From positions 434,001 to 498,000 of the forward strand of contig NZ_CAIWNQ010000003.1 of assembly GCF_903914075.1 (NCBI RefSeq): a stretch of 64,000 nucleotides of DNA. The letters run 5' to 3'. Below the pieces are notes generated by a model that was not told the origin of the DNA, did no database searches, and saw only the letters and a program-made list of their open reading frames with translations. The DNA comes from Ruegeria sp. THAF57. Lineage in GTDB: Bacteria > Pseudomonadota > Alphaproteobacteria > Rhodobacterales > Rhodobacteraceae. Positions 33,597-42,059 of this stretch are shown one piece after another. The stretch's first letter is position 1, and each line of letters opens with the position of its first letter. The position numbers were made by a program, and so were the translations under genes.

Positions 33597-34778
33597 ATGG
33601 TAAATCAGGAATTGGGTTTTGTTGGTTACTTCGACCGTGAATCCTGTGATCTGGATGAATTCAAGGTGTTGACCTCGCAGAGTCTGGCAGCCGAGGCGGT
33701 GCCCCATGCCGCCTCGATTGATAAGAATGTTCCGATCTACGACATGCACGTATTGCGCCCGGTGCTGGAGGACGCAGGCAAGCGCAAAGCTCTGTTGGCC
33801 GAGTGGGGCTTTGTTTTGGGTAAATGGGCCGGAGTGATCGCTCTGAAAGGAGCGTTCGCTGATACATCCGTCATCGACCGCGCCAGCGATGTTTTCCGCC
33901 AGATCATCGTAGAGGAACGTCAAAGCGGTGCTGGCGAAGGTGATCACTTCGCCGCCTCTGGCGCGAATGACCGGATCTGGAATGCGCTGCAAAAGCAGTG
34001 CCTGCGCGACCCTGAAGGTTTTGCGCTCTATTTCGGGAACACGGCGACTGCGGCGGCGTGCGAGGCGTGGTTGGGGCCAAATTTTCAGGTTACCGCTCAG
34101 ATCAATCAGGTGCGTCCGGGCGGCAAGGCACAACAGGCGCATAGGGACTACCACCTGGGTTTTCAGAGCGCGGAAAGAGCAGCGAATTATCCCGCGCATG
34201 CTCATCTGGTCACGGCATCGCTGACATTGCAGGGCGCGGTCGCCCATTGCGATATGCCGGTGGAAAGCGGACCAACCAAGTTGTTGCCCTTTTCCCAGTT
34301 GTACCCGCCGGGCTACCTTGCGTTCCACGACGAGAGCCACCGGGCCCATTTTGAGGAAACCTGCATTCAGTTGCCGCTGGACAAGGGAGATGCCGTTTTC
34401 TTCAACCCCGCGCTGTTTCACGCGGCGGGCGAAAACCGCAGCATGGATATCGACCGGATGGCCAACCTGTTGCAAATCTCATCCGCTTTTGGACGCGCGA
34501 TGGAAGCCATCGATCGGCGATCCATGTCCGAGGCGGTGTTCCCCTCGCTTGTCGCCTTGAAACAACGTGGTGAACTGAGTGGTCGCGCGCTGGAAGCTGC
34601 TATTGCAGCCACGGCAGAGGGCTATCCATTCCCGACCAATCTGGACACAGATCCACCAATCAATGGCAACGCTCCGGAAAGTCAGGCCGATATTCTACGT
34701 CGAGCGGTGGCCGAAGGATGGAGCGAAGGACAACTGGCCGAGGCGTTCTCGGCCCTACAAACAAGGCAAGCTGCCTGA
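33597..34778 (+). CDS. PhyH-type Fe(II)/2-oxoglutarate dioxygenase in the inositol operon
   Basis: A 393-residue protein of the phytanoyl-CoA dioxygenase (PhyH) superfamily. QQAHRDYHLGF gives the HxD facial pair and FFNPALFHAAGENRS the distal His and the 2OG-binding Arg. A helical C-terminal tail of about 100 residues is extra. ATG 33597 follows AAAGGGAGA. It lies between iolE and iolB with short gaps, so it belongs to the inositol transcript. It is not one of the classical iol enzymes. Oxidation of an inositol derivative, or demethylation of an O-methyl inositol such as pinitol or ononitol, is an attractive but untested guess. Confidence 0.8.
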   Translation: MVNQELGFVGYFDRESCDLDEFKVLTSQSLAAEAVPHAASIDKNVPIYDMHVLRPVLEDAGKRKALLAEWGFVLGKWAGVIALKGAFADTSVIDRASDVFRQIIVEERQSGAGEGDHFAASGANDRIWNALQKQCLRDPEGFALYFGNTATAAACEAWLGPNFQVTAQINQVRPGGKAQQAHRDYHLGFQSAERAANYPAHAHLVTASLTLQGAVAHCDMPVESGPTKLLPFSQLYPPGYLAFHDESHRAHFEETCIQLPLDKGDAVFFNPALFHAAGENRSMDIDRMANLLQISSAFGRAMEAIDRRSMSEAVFPSLVALKQRGELSGRALEAAIAATAEGYPFPTNLDTDPPINGNAPESQADILRRAVAEGWSEGQLAEAFSALQTRQAA

Positions 34779-34825
34779 GGAACTACAGGCGGGCCCATCA
34801 AGCCCGCCGAATACGGAGAGAACAC

Positions 34826-35632
34826 ATGTCGGATCTGCTCAAAAAGCCCTTTGGGCGCAGGGGAAAAGTGCATGACATAACTCCGGCCAGTGCCGGGTGG
34901 CGCTATGTCGGGTTTGGTCTTTACCATTTGCGGGCAGGGGATAGTGTCAGCGAGGCAACTGGCGATCGTGAGGTCATTCTGGTCATGGTCGAGGGCAAGG
35001 CCAGCATTACCGGGGCAAGGCAGGACTGGGGTGTTCTGGGAGACCGGATGAACGTGTTCGAGAAGACGCCGCCGCATTGCCTGTACCTTCCGAATGGCAC
35101 CGACTGGACAGCCGTGGCCGAAACCGATTGTGTGATAGCCGTGTGTTCTGCGCCGGGCAAAGGCGGCCACGAAGCACGCTGGATTGGGCCGGACGGTATC
35201 ACCCTGACGGAACGGGGAAAGGGCGTGAACACGCGCTATATCAACAACATCGCGATGGAGACCGAGGATTACGCCGACAGTCTGTTGGTGACCGAAGTTT
35301 TCACACCCAACGGCCACTGGTCATCCTACCCCAGCCACCGCCATGACGAGGATGACTATCCACGTATCACCTATTTGGAAGAGACCTATTACCACCGACT
35401 GAATCCGGCCAACGGTTTTGGCATTCAGCGGGTCTATACCGATGACGGTCAGTTGGATGAGACCATGGCCGTTTCGGACGGAGATGTTGTGACCGTCCCG
35501 CGCGGCCATCATCCCTGCGGCGCGCCTTATGGGTTCGAGATGTACTATCTGAACGTCATGGCGGGGCCGCTGCGGAAATGGCGGTTCGTCCCAGCCCCCG
35601 AGGTCGAATGGATCATGGAGCGGGACGGATAA
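34826..35632 (+). CDS. iolB: 5-deoxy-glucuronate isomerase (first IolB copy)
   Basis: A 268-residue KduI/IolB bicupin that isomerises 5-deoxy-glucuronate to 2-deoxy-5-keto-gluconate. WRYVGFGLYHLRAGDS is the first cupin, and GHWSSYPSHRHDEDDYPR supplies the His/Glu metal site of the second, with GHHPCGAPYGFEMYYLNVMA following. ATG 34826 lies 6 bases after GGAGAG. It ends the plus-strand operon iolG-transport-iolDE-PhyH-iolB. A second, divergent copy is encoded at 36494-37330. Confidence 0.9.
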   Translation: MSDLLKKPFGRRGKVHDITPASAGWRYVGFGLYHLRAGDSVSEATGDREVILVMVEGKASITGARQDWGVLGDRMNVFEKTPPHCLYLPNGTDWTAVAETDCVIAVCSAPGKGGHEARWIGPDGITLTERGKGVNTRYINNIAMETEDYADSLLVTEVFTPNGHWSSYPSHRHDEDDYPRITYLEETYYHRLNPANGFGIQRVYTDDGQLDETMAVSDGDVVTVPRGHHPCGAPYGFEMYYLNVMAGPLRKWRFVPAPEVEWIMERDG

Positions 35633-35657
35633 CCTGAACCGACCCCGCCCTCGGGCT

Positions 35658-36497
35658 TTACCCTTGCGGCGGGGCTCCTAAGGCGCGGATCACCATTCTC
35701 GCTGCGGCCTCGACCGGGTCATGGGTTTCTTTCAGGATCGTCACGCGATCGAACCGTTCTGGGTCGCGATTAACCGCCTCGCGCATGGCGTGGCCGAATG
35801 CCATGCGCAGCTCCGTTCCGATGTTAAACTTGCAGATCGATGTCTCACGCGCCAACCGGCTGCGTTGTTCGACCGGAACGCCAGAACCGCCGTGAATGAC
35901 CAACGGCACATTGGTCGCGGCGTCGATTTCCGCAATGCGAGCCTCGTCCAGCCCGCCCTCTTTGTTTTGCTGCAGGTGGACGTTGCCGACCGAGATTGCC
36001 ATCGCGTCCACACCACTTTCGCGGGCGAACTTTGCGGCCTCGGCCGGGTCTGTGCCGTTCGACCCTTCGCCACCGGAATAGCCCACGAACCCGATTTCGC
36101 CTTCGCAAGATATACCGGCCGCATGCGCCATCTCGGCTATTGCGGCGGTTTCGTCGATGTTCTGCTGCAGCGGCTTGCGTGAGCCGTCGTACATCAGCGA
36201 GGTGAACCCGCTGTCCAACGCGATCTTGCACTCCTCAAACGTGTAACCATGATCCAGATGCGCCACGACCGGGACCGAGGCGTTCTCGGCCAGGAGGCGG
36301 AACATCTTACCCAGAATGGGCAGCGGAGTATGCTCGCGGCAGCTTGGGCCCGCTTGCAGGATCACCGGTGCGTTTTCGGCTTCAGCTGCGGCCACATAGG
36401 CGCGCATATCTTCCCACCCAAGGGTGACAAGGCCACCCACGGCATAACCTTGTTCATACGCCGGGGTCAGGACGTCTTTCAGGGTGACCAGTGTCAT
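35658..36497 (-). CDS. iolJ: Class II aldolase (IolJ-like)
   Basis: A 279-residue zinc-dependent class II aldolase of the FBA/KbaY/GatY family. VVAHLDHGYTFEECKIAL has the proton-donor Asp and zinc His. SCEGEIGFVGYSGGEGSNGT is the active loop, and PLVIHGGSGVP with CKFNIGTELRMAF binds the phosphate. In this context it should split 2-deoxy-5-keto-gluconate-6-phosphate to dihydroxyacetone phosphate and malonate semialdehyde. The start (36497) overlaps the preceding isomerase stop, so it is the last gene of the iolC-iolB2-iolJ operon. Confidence 0.85.
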   Translation of the reverse strand: MTLVTLKDVLTPAYEQGYAVGGLVTLGWEDMRAYVAAAEAENAPVILQAGPSCREHTPLPILGKMFRLLAENASVPVVAHLDHGYTFEECKIALDSGFTSLMYDGSRKPLQQNIDETAAIAEMAHAAGISCEGEIGFVGYSGGEGSNGTDPAEAAKFARESGVDAMAISVGNVHLQQNKEGGLDEARIAEIDAATNVPLVIHGGSGVPVEQRSRLARETSICKFNIGTELRMAFGHAMREAVNRDPERFDRVTILKETHDPVEAAARMVIRALGAPPQG

Positions 36498-37330
36498 TTG
36501 AACTTGGCAATCATGTCTTTGATGCCCGGGATCGTTTCGACCTGATAGGCATGGGTGGGCTGGAAAAACTGGACCAGAGAGCGCTGTGTCAGGCCGCCGA
36601 GGATGGTGAAGTAATACATCTCGTACCCGGGCAGCACGCAACAGGGGTGGTAGCCCTTGTCGATGCAGATCGTTGAGCCGTCGACGATGTGATAGGCGTC
36701 GCCCGGCTCGTTGTCCTCGCGCTGCAACATTTGCAGGCCCGAGCCCCAATTGGGTTTGAAGCGGAAGTTGTAGGTCTCGTCGTGACGGGTTTCGTCCGGC
36801 AGACGGTTTGTGTCGTGCTTATGGCTGGGGAAGCCGGACCAACCGCCTTGGCCAACGGTGAAGAGTTCACTGACCAGTAGACGGCCAACCTTGTCGTGCT
36901 GTTTCTGGCCGAGGATGTGCTTGATCTTGCGATGAGTTTTAGTGTCGTCGCTGCCGTATTGAACCAAGTCATGTTCGCGCACATCGAAGGGATCCAGCAA
37001 CTTGTCGTATTTGGCACCTGCAATAAACACTTCCGTCTCGTCCGACACGCAGACCAATTGGACCTTGGCGCCGACAGGAACGTAAACGCCTTCCGGCTCA
37101 CCGTCCCAAACGTCTTCGCCGCGGTTGCCAAGCTTGGCGAAGTGTACGCCTTCGACGTCAACGTCTACACAGCCGGTGGCGGGAACGATGCAGGTCTCAT
37201 AGCCCGGCACCTGATACTCGAACGCCTCGCCGTTTTTCAGTTTGACGATGTTGAAGTAATTCAGCGGTACAGTAGGGTCATCGGCATCGACGATGGGGTT
37301 ATTCTGATTGTCATAGGGCGCGATATGCAT
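36494..37330 (-). CDS. 5-deoxy-glucuronate isomerase-like protein (second IolB copy)
   Basis: A 278-residue KduI/IolB-family bicupin. VPLNYFNIVKLKNGEAFEY is cupin one, GGWSGFPSHKHDTNRLPDET holds the metal-binding His/Glu set and GYHPCCVLPGYEMYYFTILGG the last His strand. It differs substantially from the copy at 34826, so it is not a recent duplication. It sits between the kinase and the aldolase with a 9-base gap and an ATGA overlap, the expected place for a pathway enzyme. One of the two copies may serve a different uronate. Confidence 0.85.
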   Translation of the reverse strand: MHIAPYDNQNNPIVDADDPTVPLNYFNIVKLKNGEAFEYQVPGYETCIVPATGCVDVDVEGVHFAKLGNRGEDVWDGEPEGVYVPVGAKVQLVCVSDETEVFIAGAKYDKLLDPFDVREHDLVQYGSDDTKTHRKIKHILGQKQHDKVGRLLVSELFTVGQGGWSGFPSHKHDTNRLPDETRHDETYNFRFKPNWGSGLQMLQREDNEPGDAYHIVDGSTICIDKGYHPCCVLPGYEMYYFTILGGLTQRSLVQFFQPTHAYQVETIPGIKDMIAKFK

Positions 37331-37339
37331 GGAAGTCTC

Positions 37340-38320
37340 CTATGTCGTAGGGCCGGGGTGAGAGGCGAGAAACGCGTCCAGTTCCGGCGATGTTGGCATG
37401 GCCGGGGCGCACCCGGGTTTTGATACGACGATTGATGCGCAGGCCGAGCCGCGCATAACGGCTTCTTCCAGCTCGCTGCCCGCTGCAATTGAGGCCAACA
37501 AGCCAGCCATAAAGCTGTCACCTGCGCCGTTGGGTTTCACGGCTGTAACCGGATAGATGCCGGTTTCGATTTCTTGCCCGTCGGCAAACGTGACTGCGCC
37601 TTTTTCGCCCATCTTGTAAATAACGATCCGGCCCGGTTTTGCGGCCAGTTCCTTTGCCTTGTTCAAGCCCTTGTCGATGCCTCCGGCCATGAATCCGAAC
37701 TCTTCGTCATTGCCGACGATCAAATCGCTGGCCTCGCCTGCACGCGACAGGACCTCAGCTGCGACTTCGGGGGATGGCCAGCTGTACGGGCGGTAGTCAA
37801 TGTCGAATATGACCGGCAATCCCGCCTTGCGGGCGTTGTCGAAAGCGCGAAACGTGGCGCTGCGCGAAGGTTCCGAGGCGAACACCGTTCCAGCAGAGAT
37901 CACCGCTGAGAACTTGTCGTAGTCGACCTTGTCCATATCATCTTCGGTCACCTGGAAGTCGACGGCACCGTTGCGGTAGATGACATTCTGAAAATTCTCG
38001 ATCCGGCTTTCGTAGACGGCTAGCGACATGCGGTATTCGCCACCGACGACCCGGATGTACGACGTATCAACGCCGTATTGCGCCAGCTTGTTCAAACAGA
38101 ACCGGCCCACAGCATCATCCGAGACCGAAGTGATCAGCGACGCCTGACTGCCCAGTTTGACAAGCCCGGCGCAGATGTTCGCCGATGACCCGCCCAGATC
38201 CGCGTGGAACGTGTCGGCGTCTTCGCTTTTGACGCCAACAGGATCGGCATAAAGGTCCATGCCAGCACGGCCAAAGACCGCAAACCGGTTTCCTTTGATA
38301 CCGTCTATCAAAGCGTTCAC
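37340..38320 (-). CDS. iolC: 5-dehydro-2-deoxygluconokinase
   Basis: A 326-residue PfkB-family kinase that phosphorylates 2-deoxy-5-keto-gluconate. FAVFGRAGMDLYADP is the typical IolC opening, DLGGSSANICAGLVKLGS is PfkB motif one, and VKPNGAGDSFMAGLLASIA is the anion-hole motif with the catalytic Asp. GTG 38320 is chosen because GGAGG stands 7 bases upstream; the frame extends further but without such a site. It is first in the minus-strand operon iolC-iolB2-iolJ and shares the operator at 38396 with the divergent dehydrogenase. Confidence 0.9.
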   Translation of the reverse strand: MNALIDGIKGNRFAVFGRAGMDLYADPVGVKSEDADTFHADLGGSSANICAGLVKLGSQASLITSVSDDAVGRFCLNKLAQYGVDTSYIRVVGGEYRMSLAVYESRIENFQNVIYRNGAVDFQVTEDDMDKVDYDKFSAVISAGTVFASEPSRSATFRAFDNARKAGLPVIFDIDYRPYSWPSPEVAAEVLSRAGEASDLIVGNDEEFGFMAGGIDKGLNKAKELAAKPGRIVIYKMGEKGAVTFADGQEIETGIYPVTAVKPNGAGDSFMAGLLASIAAGSELEEAVMRGSACASIVVSKPGCAPAMPTSPELDAFLASHPGPTT

Positions 38321-38395
38321 GTCGTTACCTCCGGCAAAAAGGGGCTGGCGAGGATCGTTGGTCCTTGCGTTGAATCGATTCACACGATACTGATT

Positions 38396-38411
38396 TTGCA
38401 ACCGGTTGCAA
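38396..38411. promoter_or_regulatory. LacI-type operator TTGCAACCGGTTGCAA between iolC and dehydrogenase
   Basis: A perfect copy of the 26572 palindrome. It lies 76 bases upstream of iolC and 25 bases upstream of the plus-strand dehydrogenase start, so one site can control both directions. Confidence 0.88.
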
Positions 38412-38435
38412 ATACATTGTTCGGAGCCGAGACAG

Positions 38436-39539
38436 ATGCCTGAAATCGGAATTGGAATCGTTGGTGGCGGCTATATGGGCAAGGCTCATTCGGTCGCGAT
38501 GTCTGCCGTCGGCGCGGTATTCAACACTGTGCTTCGACCGCGTCTTGAGGTGATTTGCGCGTCCAGCCCGGAAAGCGCCGAGCGGTATCGTGCAGCCTAT
38601 GGCTTCCGACGGTCGACCGAGGATTGGCGCGCGCTGGTCAATGACCCGGCGGTCGAGGCCGTCGTGATTGCCTCGCCGCAAACAACGCATCGTCAGATTG
38701 CTGACGCGGCGTTCGCCCTGGGCAAGCCGGTTTTGTGTGAAAAGCCACTCGGTTCATCGCTGGAGGATGGTCAAGCCATGGTCGCAGCGGCTGAGGCAGC
38801 AGGTGTCACCAACATGGTCGGGTTCAACTATGTCCGGACCCCGGCAACCCAGTTTGCGCGCCAGTTGATTGCGCAGGGAGAGCTGGGGGACATCACCTGG
38901 TTCCGCGGCGAGCATACCGAGGATTTTTATGCCGATCCCGAAGCTCCGGCGACTTGGCGCACGACTGGAATGGCCAACGGAACAATCGGCGATTTGGCCC
39001 CCCACATGGTCAATGGCGCCACGGCCCTGATCGGGCCGATTGTCGAGGTTATGGCCGAGGTCGAAACCGTTCACCACGAGCGTCCTGGCGGTCCTGTGAC
39101 AAATGATGACCACGCTCAGATCATGTGCCGTTTCGCAAATGGCGCGATGGGGAATATTTACGTCAGTCGGATTTCTACGGGCCGAAAGATGGGTTATGCC
39201 TATGAAATATCAGGCACAAATGGTGCTATCCGGTTCGATCAGGAGGATCAGAATGCCCTGTGGCTCTATCGTCGAGAAGGGCCTGAGGCGGAAAGAGGTT
39301 TTACCAAAATCCTAACAGGCCCCGCCCACCCGGACTATGAGCCGTTCTGTCAAGGACCTGGACATGGAACCGGGTATCAGGACCAGATCATCATCGAAGC
39401 CAAGGATTTCCTTGAGGCAATTCATACCGGAAAAGCGATCTGGCCAACGTTCCGTGACGGGCACGAGGTTAACCGTGTTCTGGCTGCGGCTTTGGCATCA
39501 TCCGAGCAGCGGCAGTGGCGACAAATTGGCGACTTCTGA
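38436..39539 (+). CDS. Gfo/Idh/MocA-family dehydrogenase (inositol or sugar)
   Basis: A 367-residue NAD(P)-dependent oxidoreductase. IGIVGGGYMGKAHSVAM is the Rossmann motif, VLCEKPLGSSLEDGQ has the conserved EKP, and GTIGDLAPHMVNGATALIG carries the catalytic His region. ATG 38436 follows GGAG. It resembles the scyllo-inositol/IolX-IolW-like branch more than IolG proper. With the next gene it forms a two-gene operon under the shared operator. Likely substrates are other inositol isomers or a sugar; none is proven by the sequence. Confidence 0.82.
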   Translation: MPEIGIGIVGGGYMGKAHSVAMSAVGAVFNTVLRPRLEVICASSPESAERYRAAYGFRRSTEDWRALVNDPAVEAVVIASPQTTHRQIADAAFALGKPVLCEKPLGSSLEDGQAMVAAAEAAGVTNMVGFNYVRTPATQFARQLIAQGELGDITWFRGEHTEDFYADPEAPATWRTTGMANGTIGDLAPHMVNGATALIGPIVEVMAEVETVHHERPGGPVTNDDHAQIMCRFANGAMGNIYVSRISTGRKMGYAYEISGTNGAIRFDQEDQNALWLYRREGPEAERGFTKILTGPAHPDYEPFCQGPGHGTGYQDQIIIEAKDFLEAIHTGKAIWPTFRDGHEVNRVLAAALASSEQRQWRQIGDF

Positions 39540-39579
39540 GCGCTGAACACAACGAAAACACCAAAGAGAGACAAGAACC

Positions 39580-40713
39580 ATGGCAAAGCTGAAATGGGGA
39601 ATGATTGGTGGTGGCGAAGGCAGCCAGATCGGCCCTGCGCACCGTTTGGGCGCACTGGCCGACGGGATGTTCGAATTCGCCGCTGGCGCGCTGGATCATC
39701 GGCCCGATGCCGGTCGTAAATACGCCCAAAGGCTGGGCATCGCTGCGGATCGTGCTTATGGCGACTGGCAAGAGATGCTGGCGGGTGAAAAGGACCGGGA
39801 GGACCGAATTGATCTGGTGACGATCGCCACGCCGAATTCGACCCATTTCGAAATCACAAAGGCGTTTCTTGAAGCCGGGTTCAATGTCCTGTGTGAAAAA
39901 CCTATGACCATGACGGTGGAAGAGGGGGAAGAGATCGTGCGCGTGGCCGAAGCCTCGGGCACGATTTGCGCGGTGAATTACTGTTACTCCGCTTATCCGA
40001 TGGTCCGACAGGCCCGAGCAATGGTGCGAGCAGGGGATATCGGTAAAGTCCGACTGGTTGTGACCAATTTCAGCCACGGCCACCACGGCGATGCCACCGA
40101 CGCGGATAATCCTCGTGTCCGTTGGCGTTACGATCCCGCCATGGCAGGCGTGTCGGGGCAGTTCGCCGATTGCGGCATTCACGCGCTGCACATGGCCTGC
40201 TTTATCAGTGATGACGAAGTCAAAAGCCTGTCCGCCGACATGGCATCGACAATCTCAAGCCGCGAACTGGAAGATGACGCGATGGTAAACTTCCGCACCG
40301 AAGGCGGCGCGGTTGGACGGTTGTGGACTTCGTCAGTGGCTATCGGTCGCCAGCACGGCTTTGACATTCAGGTGTTTGGTGAAACCGGCGGCCTTCGCTG
40401 GGCGTCCGAGCAGCCCAATCAGTTGATCTATACCCCGGTGGGTGGCCGTACGCAGATCATCGAAAAAGGCGAAGGCGGGTTGCATGACGAAGCGCAGCGC
40501 CTATCCCGGGTCGCTATCGCGCATCCGGAAGGGTTCCCTCTGGCGGTTGCAAATATCTATTGCGATCTGGCCGACGCGATTTTGGGAAAGGTCCGGGACG
40601 GTCTGCCCACGCCGTCCGATGGGGTTCGTTCCATTGCGGCGGTCCATGCCGCGGTCGCCTCGTCCAAGGCAGACGGAGCCTGGACGGACGCCCGCCCGCC
40701 GATGTTCCGTTGA
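39580..40713 (+). CDS. Gfo/Idh/MocA-family dehydrogenase, third copy
   Basis: A 377-residue oxidoreductase. KWGMIGGGEGSQIGPAHRLG is the nucleotide-binding start, VLCEKPMTMTVEEGE the EKP motif, and GVSGQFADCGIHALHMACF the catalytic segment. The GGGEGSQIG-type opening places it with the inositol/scyllo-inosose dehydrogenase-like group often found near iol genes. ATG 39580 is 41 bases after the previous stop. Its TGA abuts the stop of the convergent repressor (TGATCA at 40711-40716). Confidence 0.83.
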   Translation: MAKLKWGMIGGGEGSQIGPAHRLGALADGMFEFAAGALDHRPDAGRKYAQRLGIAADRAYGDWQEMLAGEKDREDRIDLVTIATPNSTHFEITKAFLEAGFNVLCEKPMTMTVEEGEEIVRVAEASGTICAVNYCYSAYPMVRQARAMVRAGDIGKVRLVVTNFSHGHHGDATDADNPRVRWRYDPAMAGVSGQFADCGIHALHMACFISDDEVKSLSADMASTISSRELEDDAMVNFRTEGGAVGRLWTSSVAIGRQHGFDIQVFGETGGLRWASEQPNQLIYTPVGGRTQIIEKGEGGLHDEAQRLSRVAIAHPEGFPLAVANIYCDLADAILGKVRDGLPTPSDGVRSIAAVHAAVASSKADGAWTDARPPMFR

Positions 40714-41712
40714 TCAGAGGCGGGGTCGCAGAGTGCCCCGCTCGATCACACGACAGGGAAAGATCCGCGCCTCGGGATAGCGGTCCGGGTCTTTCAGCAT
40801 CTCTTCGACCAGATCGACCGACGATGTGATGATTTGTTTGATCGGCTGGTGAATCGTCGTCAGGTTTACGCTCTCCCATCGCGACATCTCCATGTCGTTC
40901 AAGCCGATTACTCCGACGTCCTTGCCAGGCTTCAGGCCATGATCCGAAAGGGCGGACAAGGCGCCGATGGACAGAATGTCATCACCGCAGAAGTACCCTT
41001 CTGCCGGATTATCCTTCAACAGCCTCAGCATCTCCTCACGTCCGGCCTCAAATGAATATGCGCCTGCGAACGAGTGAGATACTTCAAGAACGGGGTGTCT
41101 CTCGACCTCTTCCATGAAGCCGCGAAATCGGTCCATCGCAGAGGTCGCATCTTTGGGCCCGCCCAGATATCCGATCCGCTTGTAGCCGCGCGCGCGCAGT
41201 TCGCGGGCAGCCATACGACCGCATTCGACGTTATCGATCCCAACCACATGCACCTCGGGTGAGGTCGCCGAGCGCCCAAAAGTGTGCACGACGGGAACTC
41301 CGGCGTCGTGAAAGGCCTTGGCAAAACTGGGAGGCAAAGTGGAGGAAGCAACGATCGCGGCATCGACCGAATATTGCCGCAGCATCCGGACCGAATTGGC
41401 CGGTTCCCTTTCATCGGTCAAATTTACGATGAGGGGGCGCAGACCTCGTTCCTGCAATGCTCGCGTGAACTGGTCGAACACCTCAAGGAAGATAGGGTTG
41501 TGAAAGTTATTGGAAATCAAGCCGATCAGTTTGGTGCGCCCAGTCGTGAGCGAGGAGGCTAGCGCATTTGGGCTGTACCCCAGCTCTTTCGCGGCCTTTT
41601 CAACCTTGCTGCGTGTCTTGGCGGAAACGGACGCACCTTCGGTGAATGTTCTGGAAACGGCGGACCGCGAAACACCGGCCAATGCGGCCACGTCCTTTAG
41701 GGTCACAGCCAT
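40714..41712 (-). CDS. LacI-family repressor of the inositol island
   Basis: A 332-residue LacI/GalR regulator. The HTH is TLKDVAALAGVSRSAVSRTF with the hinge helix YSPNALASSLTTGRTKLIG, followed by a class I binding-protein-like sensor domain. MAVTLKDV at 41712 is the usual family start (41721 also possible). An operator of the same type found at the iol promoters lies 77 bases upstream (41789), so autorepression is likely. The inducer is probably an inositol or a pathway intermediate. In function it would replace the RpiR-type IolR of some proteobacteria. Confidence 0.88.
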   Translation of the reverse strand: MAVTLKDVAALAGVSRSAVSRTFTEGASVSAKTRSKVEKAAKELGYSPNALASSLTTGRTKLIGLISNNFHNPIFLEVFDQFTRALQERGLRPLIVNLTDEREPANSVRMLRQYSVDAAIVASSTLPPSFAKAFHDAGVPVVHTFGRSATSPEVHVVGIDNVECGRMAARELRARGYKRIGYLGGPKDATSAMDRFRGFMEEVERHPVLEVSHSFAGAYSFEAGREEMLRLLKDNPAEGYFCGDDILSIGALSALSDHGLKPGKDVGVIGLNDMEMSRWESVNLTTIHQPIKQIITSSVDLVEEMLKDPDRYPEARIFPCRVIERGTLRPRL

Positions 41713-41788
41713 GATTGGCACCCTCGGTTCGGGGTAAGGCTAACTCGTGAATTCATGGTGAAAGCACTATGCACTATTGCATCGGACT

Positions 41789-41804
41789 TGCAATCGGTTG
41801 CAAT
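41789..41804. promoter_or_regulatory. LacI-type operator TTGCAATCGGTTGCAA ahead of the repressor gene
   Basis: Matches the island palindrome at 15 of 16 bases. It is placed for negative autoregulation of the repressor encoded at 41712-40714. Confidence 0.82.
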
Positions 41805-41847
41805 GCGCTGGCGCAAAGACGCTGGGTACCGCTGTTCATTGGGAGAC

Positions 41848-41902
41848 TGGTGGGTGATGAGAGACTCGAACTCCCGACATCTTCGGTGTAAACGAAGCGA
41901 TC
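41848..41902 (-). tRNA. 3' fragment of tRNA-Val (anticodon UAC)
   Basis: Reading the minus strand from 41902, the sequence gives the anticodon stem and loop (CTTCG-TTTACAC-CGAAG, anticodon UAC), a complete T arm (TTCGAGT loop), the acceptor 3' strand ATCACCC and the encoded ACCA. The D arm and the 5' acceptor strand GGGTGAT are not found upstream, so it is a partial gene of about 55 bases. Such 3' tRNA fragments are classic att remnants of integrative elements. It is unlikely to yield a working tRNA. Confidence 0.8.
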
Positions 41903-42059
41903 TATCCCGATCCGCTCGTACATCAAAGTGTTGTTTTCCACTGCCGCCGCCAACACCCTTTTGAAAGATGTCATGCGTTGCCAATAGCTTGGCACTCTCA
42001 CAGTCGATAAATTCCTGCAACACTGCAAGTGTGTCTTGTCTCATACTCAACCTCTTAGT

